64,000 bases of DNA from Burkholderia lata (GTDB taxonomy: Bacteria > Pseudomonadota > Gammaproteobacteria > Burkholderiales > Burkholderiaceae). The notes under the pieces were generated by a model that saw only the letters and a program-made list of their open reading frames with translations, was not told the origin of the DNA and made no database searches. Shown in pieces: positions 57,908-64,000 of the stretch (position 1 is the stretch's first letter; every line of letters starts with the position of its first letter). The stretch lies in assembly GCF_000012945.1 (NCBI RefSeq), contig NC_007510.1, positions 1,550,001 through 1,614,000 on the forward strand, written 5' to 3'. The translations under genes and the position numbers were made by a program.

Positions 57908-58786
57908 TCAGACCAGCATATGCTGCCGGATTGCGTTCAGCGTCGCCTGGTCGAGTTGCAGGCCGTTTGCGATATACGACGTCATCGAGCCGTACGACGC
58001 GGTGACCTGATCGAATGCCGCCTGCAGATAGTCGGTGTGTGCGCCTTGCAGTGCGGTCATCATGTCTGCTGCATTTTGCCCGCCGGCTTTTTGTGCCTGG
58101 GCGACGGACGCGGCGATTTCCGATGCGCTATAGGTGTTGGTCAGCAGATAGTCGGCGAGTATCGTCTGCTCCGACGCCCCGAGGATCGTGTGCAGGATCG
58201 CGGTTGCCCAGCCCGTGCGATCCTTGCCGGCCGTGCAGTGGAACACCAGGTTTTCGCCGGAGGCGGCGAAGCCGGTGAAGAGTGCGTGATAGCTGGCATG
58301 CGCGGTGTCCGACGTGACGAACGCGCGGTACATGCTCAACATGAATGCCGTTGCGGTGGCACCGGTGGTCGGAATCGGATCGATGCTGGCGGCTCCGAGC
58401 ACGTTGAGATTTTGCCAGGTGGCGCCGGCCAGCGGCACATCCGGTTGCGTCTTGATCTCGGCGGGCGTGCGCAGGTCGCAGACCTGCCTGATGCCGAGCG
58501 TGCCGACGGTGGCGATATCCGCGGCCGACAACGCGAGCGCGGATGACCGATAGATCACGCCTTTCTTCATCTTCGCGCCGCTCGTCGTCACGTAGCCGGT
58601 TCCGTCCGGCCCGGCCGTGTCGCGAAAATTCGATGCGGAACTCAGCCGCGGTGTCGTGACCGGCGCGACCGAAATCGAGTCGCCCCCGCATGCGGACAGA
58701 AGCGATGCGCTTCCCAGCGCCACGCCTATCGTGCCGGCGCCCAGCCGGAGAAAATGTCGACGGGAAATTTCGTTTTTCTGATGCAT
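57908..58786 (-). CDS. Tat-exported lipoprotein tyrosine phosphatase
   Basis: 292 residues. The N-terminus SRRHFLRLGAGTIGVALGSA is a twin-arginine signal that ends in a lipobox (LLSAC), so the protein should be exported folded and lipidated. The catalytic loop HCTAGKDRTG (Cys184, HCx5R) and the upstream SASNFRDTAG segment place it with MptpB/Y_phosphatase3-type protein tyrosine or phosphoinositide phosphatases. A phosphatase outside the cytoplasm suggests an environmental or host phospho-substrate (inference). Confidence 0.88.
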   Translation of the reverse strand: MHQKNEISRRHFLRLGAGTIGVALGSASLLSACGGDSISVAPVTTPRLSSASNFRDTAGPDGTGYVTTSGAKMKKGVIYRSSALALSAADIATVGTLGIRQVCDLRTPAEIKTQPDVPLAGATWQNLNVLGAASIDPIPTTGATATAFMLSMYRAFVTSDTAHASYHALFTGFAASGENLVFHCTAGKDRTGWATAILHTILGASEQTILADYLLTNTYSASEIAASVAQAQKAGGQNAADMMTALQGAHTDYLQAAFDQVTASYGSMTSYIANGLQLDQATLNAIRQHMLV

Positions 58787-59121
58787 TCAATGCCCTGTGT
58801 CGGAGACGGTTACAAGAGGTCGCGACTGCGGCGGTGACCGAAGCCGCCTCCTGTATCGCGCGCGACGCGGCATAGCCGGGGCGGGCCGGATCGATCGGCA
58901 TGCAGTCGGACGGTTCGCCCGTGCGCCTCGATCTCGCGCCGGGTAACCGCACGGTAGCGATTTGCGGCGAAGCGGCCATCGTCCTTTTCGATTAGGTCGG
59001 CATGCGGGTTGCCGGTGTCGGTTACGCGTTGTCGACAGGTAGGATCGGCGGCAGCCGCGAGGTAAGATCGGCATCAGTGGCTGTATCGACCAAAGCACAG
59101 TAGCCATCACGGGGAAGCGTC
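58787..59121. other. 335-bp divergent region phosphatase / methyltransferase
   Basis: No gene seen. Near its right end there is an imperfect direct repeat of 17 bases, GGTAGGATCGGCGGCAG (59038-59054) and GGTAAGATCGGCATCAG (59061-59077), 23 bases apart, with TAAGAT in the second copy as a possible -10. Confidence 0.4.
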
Positions 59122-59835
59122 ATGGATCTCAAGGAAGTTGACGTATTGGGTGCAGGCGTGGACGATCACTGGTACTACGCGTCGAAGGCGAGTGCGATCC
59201 GTCGGTTCCTGGGGGTGCCAGGCGCGAACCGGATACTCGATGTTGGTGCAGGCTCCGGCTTCTTCTCGAAGCACTTGCTGGAGCGTACGGAGGCGACGGA
59301 GGCGTGGTGTGTCGATACGAGCTACGCCGACGATACCGACGGCGAGGCGTCCGGCAAGCCCATCCACTTTCGACGATCCGTTGATCGATTCGATGCCGAT
59401 CTCGTGTTGCTGATGGACGTGCTCGAGCATGTCGACGACGATGTCGGTCTGCTCACGCAGTACGTAAAGGGCGCGCCTTCGGGCAGCCGGTTCCTGATCA
59501 CGGTTCCCGCGTTCCAGTTCCTCTGGAGCGGTCATGACGATTTTCTCGAGCACAAGCGCCGATATACGCTCGGCAGTCTCGAGGACGTGGTGCGTCGCGC
59601 GGGGCTCGACGTCGAGCACGGTGCCTATTATTTCGGTCTCACGTTTCCGCTCGCGGCAGCGTTGCGGCTCGGCGAGCGGGTGCGTCGGCAGCCGAGCGAG
59701 CCGGCGTCGCAATTGCGTCGTCACCATCCGTTCGTCAACGGCCTGCTCAAGACGATCTGCCGCATCGAGTTGCCGATGTTCCGCTTCAACCGCGTCGCCG
59801 GGCTGACGGTCATCTGTGTCGCACGCAAGCGGTGA
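59122..59835 (+). CDS. Class I SAM-dependent methyltransferase
   Basis: 237 residues. Motif I ILDVGAGSGFFSKHLLE (about 38-54) binds SAM; LMDVLEHVDDDVGLL is motif II; HKRRYTLGSLEDVVRRAGL and the C-terminal hydrophobic segment are as in small-molecule/lipid or glycan methyltransferases of the Methyltransf_11/23 type. The start at 59122 has GGGGAAGCG upstream. The substrate is unknown. Lone gene before tRNA-Pro. Confidence 0.82.
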   Translation: MDLKEVDVLGAGVDDHWYYASKASAIRRFLGVPGANRILDVGAGSGFFSKHLLERTEATEAWCVDTSYADDTDGEASGKPIHFRRSVDRFDADLVLLMDVLEHVDDDVGLLTQYVKGAPSGSRFLITVPAFQFLWSGHDDFLEHKRRYTLGSLEDVVRRAGLDVEHGAYYFGLTFPLAAALRLGERVRRQPSEPASQLRRHHPFVNGLLKTICRIELPMFRFNRVAGLTVICVARKR

Positions 59836-59954
59836 AGGCGATGCGAGGCCGTGCGGCCGGTGCGCAGGGTGTGATGCCATGCGCGTCGTTGCGTGCACCG
59901 GATCCGTCACGCCAAAAAATTTCACAAGAATATTCACAAAACGCATGCGACCCG

Positions 59955-59983
59955 TTCTAAATCGGAAAACTGTCTGTTATAAT
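59955..59983 (+). promoter_or_regulatory. Promoter of tRNA-Pro
   Basis: Perfect -10 TATAAT at 59978-59983; TTCTAA 17 bases upstream is a partial -35. The tRNA begins 10 bases after. Confidence 0.8.
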
Positions 59984-59993
59984 TTTTTTCTTT

Positions 59994-60070
<77 letters not shown>

Positions 60071-60076
60071 GATAAG

Positions 60077-60110
60077 AACCCGCGTCAGCTCAAGCTGACG
60101 CGGGTTTTTT
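60077..60110 (+). terminator. tRNA-Pro terminator
   Basis: 14-bp perfect stem AACCCGCGTCAGCT with its complement (60077-60090, 60093-60106), followed by T to 60110. Confidence 0.92.
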
Positions 60111-60126
60111 CTTGCCGGTCGCTTTT

Positions 60127-60156
60127 TTGCACATCGCGACGCGGCCCCGGTAAAAT
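60127..60156 (+). promoter_or_regulatory. Probable bamC promoter
   Basis: TTGCAC (60127-60132), 18-base spacer, TAAAAT (60151-60156, 5 of 6), about 55 bases before the start codon. Confidence 0.6.
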
Positions 60157-60210
60157 GCAAGGTTGATCCACGGAAAGCGCCGTGATTTAGCGGAAGAGGA
60201 TTCCCCGAAC

Positions 60211-61422
60211 ATGACTGATCTTCGTCTTACCATGCGGTTCGCTGCAGTGCTCGCCACCGGCGCGCTCGTTGCCGGTTGCGGTACGTCGTCGCCCACGAAA
60301 GTGGACTACAAGAGCGATTCGAAATCGAAAGAAGCGTCGCTCGCAGTGCCGCCCAACATGCTCGACGAGACGGCCGATCAGCGTTCGCTGCCGCCCCAGG
60401 GCGGCGCGACTTCCCTGTCCGCGCTTCAGCAGGTCCAGCAGGCCGCGCCTGCGCTGGACACTGTCGCGCCGGCCGTGGCCGGCATGCATATCCAGCGCGA
60501 CGGCACCGAGAGCTGGCTCGTGATCGACGGCAAGCAGCCGGCCGACGTCTGGCCGCAGGTTCGCCGCTTCTGGCAGGAGCAGGGCTTCCTGCTGGTCGTC
60601 GACCAGCGCGACAAGGGCGTGATGGAAACCGACTGGAACGAAACCCATCCGCAGATCAACGACGGCCTGATCCGTAGCGTGATCTCGAAGGCGATGGGCA
60701 ACTCGTACGTGACGGCCGAGCGCAACAAGTACCGTACGCGTCTCGATTCGGCGCCGAATGGCGGCACCTACGTGTTCATCAGCCAGAAGGGGATGCGCGA
60801 AGCGATCACGGGTTCGAACAACGATTCGAGCAAGTGGGAGCCGAAGCCGAATGATCCGGCGCTCGAGACCGAGTACCTGAAGCGATTGATGGCGGTGCTC
60901 GCACAGAACGAGCAGCGCGCGAAGAACGGCGAGCCGCCCATCGCGAACATCAAGGACAACACGGTACCGAAGGACAAGGACAAGAAGGCCGACGACGCAT
61001 CGTCGAAGGCTGCTGCAGCCATTGCCGCGCAAAACGTCTCCCGCACGTCGGCGCAAGCCAACGATGCGGCCGATGCTGCCGTCCCGTCGGAAGTCACGCT
61101 TGGCGAGCCGTATGACCGGTCGTGGCTGCACGTCGGTCTCGCGCTTGATCGTGCGAACTTCACGGTCGACGATCGTGATCGCTCGAAGGGCCTGTATTTC
61201 GTGCGCTATGTCGATCCGAAGGATCTGACTTCGGCCGAGCAGGGCTTCTGGAGCCAGCTGTTCCACGGCAAGAAGGAAAAGCAGGCGAAGCAATACCGTG
61301 TCAACGTGAAGGCACTCACGGCCGACCAGACGCGCGTCGCGGTCATCGACGATTCGGGCGCGATCGACACGTCGTCGCCGGCTCGTCAGATCATGGGGCT
61401 GCTCGTGAATCAGCTCCGCTGA
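60211..61422 (+). CDS. bamC: Outer-membrane protein assembly lipoprotein BamC
   Basis: 403 residues (E. coli 344). Lipobox LVAGC with Cys23, then the unstructured N-terminal segment with [20 protein letters not shown] that contacts BamD. Two helix-grip domains follow (about 100-220, 300-400; [20 protein letters not shown] and [20 protein letters not shown]). The linker between them is longer and Ala/Lys/Asp-rich ([20 protein letters not shown]). Part of the BAM beta-barrel insertion machine. It stands behind tRNA-Pro with its own promoter and terminator. Confidence 0.93.
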   Translation: MTDLRLTMRFAAVLATGALVAGCGTSSPTKVDYKSDSKSKEASLAVPPNMLDETADQRSLPPQGGATSLSALQQVQQAAPALDTVAPAVAGMHIQRDGTESWLVIDGKQPADVWPQVRRFWQEQGFLLVVDQRDKGVMETDWNETHPQINDGLIRSVISKAMGNSYVTAERNKYRTRLDSAPNGGTYVFISQKGMREAITGSNNDSSKWEPKPNDPALETEYLKRLMAVLAQNEQRAKNGEPPIANIKDNTVPKDKDKKADDASSKAAAAIAAQNVSRTSAQANDAADAAVPSEVTLGEPYDRSWLHVGLALDRANFTVDDRDRSKGLYFVRYVDPKDLTSAEQGFWSQLFHGKKEKQAKQYRVNVKALTADQTRVAVIDDSGAIDTSSPARQIMGLLVNQLR

Positions 61423-61446
61423 TTCCGGCGTTTCTCCGCACCAATG

Positions 61447-61474
61447 AAAAGCCCGCCATTTGGCGGGCTTTTTT
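61447..61474. terminator. bamC terminator
   Basis: 12-bp perfect stem AAAAGCCCGCCA with its complement, two-base loop, six T. Symmetric A/T flanks make it bidirectional. Confidence 0.92.
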
Positions 61475-61597
61475 CATGGCCGCTCGCCGGCGCGCACATG
61501 TGCTGGAGGTTCGGTCCCTCCCCGTGACGTTACGTAACATCCGCGCGTTACGGCGGCCAAACACATGCCGCATCGTCGGTGTCTAAAAAATTTTCCT
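61475..61597. other. Region upstream of the candidate transcript
   Basis: No gene. Contains the perfect 10-bp palindrome GTTACGTAAC at 61529-61538, about 65 bases before a TATAAA hexamer, a plausible operator position. Confidence 0.4.
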
Positions 61598-61867
61598 TAT
61601 AAATCAAAGGAGTGGTCGGTGCATGGCAGCTGGCACGCAACCTGCTTTATATGTTGGAATTGTTGAAACAGGGAGGATGACGTCAGATGCCGGGGGTGCG
61701 CCGCGAGCGCCCGATCAACGGTATCGACGTCTTCGAATGTCGGCGCGACAAGCGTCGGCGCAACTGATGACGATCCGCGCCAGCGTGCGGATCTCGATGG
61801 CCCCGTCGCCTATCCTCGTAGGGCGACGGTTTCGCCCGCGCTTCTCTGAAGCGCGGGCTATTTTTTT
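61598..61867 (+). ncRNA. Candidate unannotated transcript (sRNA or leader with microprotein)
   Basis: A TATAAA hexamer (61598-61603) in an unusually AT-rich patch is followed by about 230 bases lacking a convincing protein gene, then by a stem (61803-61810 with 61822-61829) and a strong terminator (61834-61867). The 5' part is AT-richer than the surroundings and has GGA-containing stretches (AAAGGAG 61606-61612, GGGAGGA 61671-61677). A 26-codon frame at 61687-61767 lies inside. It fits no RNA family I can recognise (not 6S, SRP, tmRNA or RNase P by visible motifs). Confidence 0.4.
61834..61867 (+). terminator. Strong rho-independent terminator without an annotated gene
   Basis: GCCCGCGCTTC (61834-61844) with GAAGCGCGGGC (61848-61858), 3-base loop, then TATTTTTTT. 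Its presence argues that something is transcribed upstream. Confidence 0.93.
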
Positions 61868-61951
61868 GGGGCCGTCGCGTGATGCCGTGCTGGCGCAGCC
61901 GATGCGCGATTCGCGTATTCTCGGACTTTTCCAGATGAAGGGGGGGCGGGA

Positions 61952-62242
61952 ATGGCGGAAATTGCAGTCGTGGCGCTGATCGTGGCGAAGCCGGGCGCCG
62001 AGGAGAAGTTGCGTGCCCAGCTCGAAGGGATCGTCGGGCCGACCCGCAACGAAGCGGGGGCATTGCAGTACGACCTGCACCGGGACCTGAAGGAGCCTGC
62101 GCGGTTCGTATTCGTCGAGCGCTGGGAAAGCGAGGAGGCGCTTGCTGCTCATGCGCGTTCCGCGCACATTCTCGCTTATCGCGAAGCGGCCGCGAACTGG
62201 ATCGAGCGTTCCGAAATCCGCGTGCTGTCGAAGCTCGTCTGA
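61952..62242 (+). CDS. Antibiotic biosynthesis monooxygenase (ABM)-like / quinol monooxygenase
   Basis: 96 residues. VALIVAKPGAEEKLRAQLEG, the RNEAGALQYDLHRDL segment and FVFVERWESEEALAAHARSA make a single ABM ferredoxin-like domain, as in YgiN-type enzymes that oxidise quinols or act on small aromatics without cofactor. Start at 61952 follows a GGGGGGGCGGGA ribosome site containing a seven-G run. Substrate unknown. Confidence 0.88.
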   Translation: MAEIAVVALIVAKPGAEEKLRAQLEGIVGPTRNEAGALQYDLHRDLKEPARFVFVERWESEEALAAHARSAHILAYREAAANWIERSEIRVLSKLV

Positions 62243-62282
62243 GCCGGGTGGGGCGACCGGACGTGTCCGGTCGCGCGGTGCG

Positions 62283-62540
62283 TCAGTGCGACGTGCTGGG
62301 TACGTCGAGGATCAGGATGATCGTCCAGTCGGCGTCGCCGTCGTGATGGTACTGGCGCTCTGCGACGATGAACGGTTGCTGCTTGCCTTGCGGGCCGAGG
62401 AACAGCACGTCGCCCTCCATCGGCAGGCACTCGATCGGCGGCAACGCGAGGAACGCGTCGGCCGAGCCGCGGGGCATCAGTTGCTTGATCTGGCGAGTGG
62501 CGGCTTCGGTCCACTCGATGTCGAGTTGAATGTTGCTCAT
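62283..62540 (-). CDS. Conserved-looking hypothetical protein, 85 residues
   Basis: MSNIQLDIEWTEAATRQIKQ begins an apparently soluble alpha/beta protein with a C-terminal strand-rich part (PFIVAERQYHHDGDADWTII). GGAGG five bases before the ATG gives strong support for translation. No family recognised. It is preceded by a hairpin terminator of the next minus-strand gene, so it is a separate unit. Confidence 0.72.
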   Translation of the reverse strand: MSNIQLDIEWTEAATRQIKQLMPRGSADAFLALPPIECLPMEGDVLFLGPQGKQQPFIVAERQYHHDGDADWTIILILDVPSTSH

Positions 62541-62618
62541 GCTGTCCTCCGCACCGGGGTGCGCACGGGTGGAAAATTTCGGTGCGCGACTTTAGCACAG
62601 CGCGCGGGCACCGCAACC

Positions 62619-62655
62619 AAAAAAGCCGAACCCGGTTGCCCGGATTCGGCTTTTT
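62619..62655 (-). terminator. Terminator downstream of the small periplasmic protein gene
   Basis: GCCGAA.CCGG / CCGG.TTCGGC stem with one mismatch. On the minus strand it ends in six T (62624-62619), 22 bases after the stop; on the plus strand five T also follow. Confidence 0.82.
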
Positions 62656-62676
62656 GCTTGTGCGGTGCCGCCGAAC

Positions 62677-62955
62677 TTACTGGCTGGCAGCGTCTGCGGC
62701 CTTGGCGGCCTTCTTGCCGGCCTTCTTCGCAGCAGCCTTGTGGTGAGCAGCCTTCTTGCCGTGGTGATGCTCTTCCTGCATCGCCGGCTGAGCGGCCTCA
62801 GCCGCTTGCTGCTGCTGCAGCGCCTGTGCGCGCTGCTCGATCTCGGAGATCTTGGCCGGATCGGTAATCGTCTTGATTTCCGTGCTCTCTTGCGCATACG
62901 CTGCGCCAGTCAGCGCCGACATCGCTACCAGGATAGCCAGGGACGTCTTCTTCAT
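62677..62955 (-). CDS. Small exported His/Lys/Ala-rich protein
   Basis: 92 residues. Clear Sec signal MKKTSLAILVAMSALTGAAY, cleavage probably after AYA. The mature 70 residues contain a Gln/Ala-rich helix (EQRAQALQQQQAAEAAQPAM) followed by EEHHHGKKAAHHKAAAKKAG, a basic histidine-rich tail that could bind metal or polyanions. AGCGGAGG lies before the start at 62955. No family recognised. Confidence 0.75.
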   Translation of the reverse strand: MKKTSLAILVAMSALTGAAYAQESTEIKTITDPAKISEIEQRAQALQQQQAAEAAQPAMQEEHHHGKKAAHHKAAAKKAGKKAAKAADAASQ

Positions 62956-63176
62956 TGCTTTACCTCCGCTAAGTGGTGATGAACCCGAGTGTTGCCGTTT
63001 TGTCTGGCGACTGCAATCGAGTGCGTGTCGAGTGTAACAAAAGTGACGGATCAATGTGCACCGGATCGTGGCGTGACGCGAGGCCCCGTTGAAGTGGCGC
63101 AACACTTCGCGTACTTCGTCACGCGCCTGCCATGGTCGTCGCCGCAGTGATTTCCGCCCCGGTTTCCCCGCAGCGG

Positions 63177-63893
63177 TCAAAACCATCCCAGCCATCGATA
63201 GACGTGGAACTGCGCGATGCCGACCAGTTCGTGAAGCGCCTGCTCGGCGTTGGTCAAATTACGCCAGCGCGGCAGCCAGCCTGTTTGTGCGCGCCGGCGA
63301 TTCGCATAGACGGGCTGCGGATCGATCCCGAAACGGCGGAAATCGAGCAATGCGCGGCGCATCTGGTATGACGAAGTGACGAGAATGCGTGCGTCGTCAT
63401 ACTGTGAGCGTAGTATAGACGCAGTGAATTTCGCGTTTTCGTAGGTTGTGCGGCTATCCGGTTCCAGAACGAGGTCCGTGGGAGCAATGCCTTCGGCGAC
63501 GAGTTGGCGCCCGTATACGGCAGCCTCGGTTTCGCCATGATGCTGCGGGTCGCCGCCCGACATCACCACGGTACAGCGCTCGGCCAGTTGCCTGCAGGTG
63601 CGGTAGAGCGCTGCGACCTTGTGGATGCGGGCAGTTCCGTCAGGTGGCGGCTGCAGCCCGAAGTCGGTGCGCTTCGTGCCGGCGCCGATGAGAATCAGCG
63701 TGGTCCGTCCGTGCATCTCCGGGTGCTCGACGGGTGCGACGCCCGACTCGGTCCAGGCGATCAGCGGTGCGGCGAGCCAACCCGTCGCGAGCAGCCAGAA
63801 CAGCGCAATGGCGGCGATCGAGATGATTCGTCGCCGCTTGCGGCAGAGCATGAAACAGATGAAGAGAAGTACAAATGAATCGAACAGAATCAA
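63177..63893 (-). CDS. YdcF-like (DUF218) membrane-anchored protein
   Basis: 238 residues if begun at the TTG at 63893; an ATG at 63851 would remove 14 residues and neither has a clear ribosome site. Two hydrophobic helices (FDSFVLLFICFML, SIAAIALFWLLATGWLAAPL) lead to a DUF218 domain: LILIGAGT, VVMSGGDPQHHGETEAAVYG, LEPDSRTTYENAKFTASIL and LVTSSYQMRRALLDFRRFGI. The family includes ElyC/SanA-type envelope factors. Periplasmic domain, exact role unknown. Confidence 0.82.
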   Translation of the reverse strand: MILFDSFVLLFICFMLCRKRRRIISIAAIALFWLLATGWLAAPLIAWTESGVAPVEHPEMHGRTTLILIGAGTKRTDFGLQPPPDGTARIHKVAALYRTCRQLAERCTVVMSGGDPQHHGETEAAVYGRQLVAEGIAPTDLVLEPDSRTTYENAKFTASILRSQYDDARILVTSSYQMRRALLDFRRFGIDPQPVYANRRRAQTGWLPRWRNLTNAEQALHELVGIAQFHVYRWLGWF

Positions 63894-64000
63894 TTTGATT
63901 GGGGTATGGTGTCTTTTTATGGACGGCTGACGATCCGGCCCTGACGCGACGCCGAACGTCGGCCTCCAGAATCGGTGGCGGTATCGGTGGGCGGAGACGC
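63894..64000. other. End of window, no gene assigned
   Basis: 107 bases upstream of the YdcF-like gene. I see neither a supported reading frame nor a promoter. Confidence 0.4.

Noticed and set aside
61623..61979. A 118-codon frame across the candidate transcript
   Set aside because: Has an AAAGGAG site, but the frame passes through both hairpins of the terminator and into the ABM gene, and codon composition is not gene-like.

Overview
The window looks like chromosomal core DNA of a Burkholderia (sensu stricto, probably cepacia complex) strain. The evidence is very high GC, GC-driven long antisense reading frames, and typical Burkholderiales gene content and order: thrS-infC-rpmI-rplT-pheS-pheT-ihfA-merR behind a tRNA-Val, scoAB, an LplT-PlsC fusion and a DUF1656/FUSC efflux operon. 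I see no insertion sequence, phage, CRISPR array or rRNA operon. Species is inferred from gene content only.

Bases 1-4.3 kb hold the end of a probable Gfo/Idh/MocA dehydrogenase, an RpiR regulator, mmsA and a divergent LysR gene with a perfect 14-bp palindrome just before its start, then tusA. Bases 4.4-10.3 kb hold a small unknown gene and a compact signalling operon: OmpR-type response regulator, exported LysM-FecR protein, CHASE2 sensor kinase and a lipoprotein. Bases 10.3-17.6 kb carry housekeeping genes: galU and valS (minus), uvrD and mtnN (plus). Bases 17.6-28.5 kb carry an Fsr-like exporter, a chemoreceptor, an EpsG-like membrane protein, a four-gene aromatic-acid-type efflux operon with its divergent LysR regulator, and a 50-residue membrane protein.

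Bases 28.5-37.8 kb contain the minus-strand operon wrbA-DUF2069-FAD oxidase-metallophosphoesterase, then yihY with a TTG start, a DUF962 gene, a two-CBS protein, the lysophospholipid flippase/acyltransferase fusion and aroC. Bases 37.8-44.3 kb are acyl-CoA metabolism: ETF-quinone oxidoreductase divergent from an SDR/thioesterase pair across an operator-like region, a PAS-LuxR regulator divergent from scoAB, and a hydrolase. Bases 44.3-55.3 kb are ridA, relA, tRNA-Val(GAC) and the translation operon, in which infC begins with ATC.

Bases 55.3-64 kb contain an internally duplicated lipoprotein, a Tat-exported lipoprotein tyrosine phosphatase, a methyltransferase, tRNA-Pro(GGG), bamC, a roughly 480-base gap with a likely unannotated transcript (about 61.60-61.87 kb), an ABM monooxygenase-like gene, two small genes and a YdcF-like protein. 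The least explained elements are the CHASE2/FecR operon, the transcript at 61.6-61.9 kb, the duplicated lipoprotein and the exported phosphatase. Most other genes are ordinary core functions.
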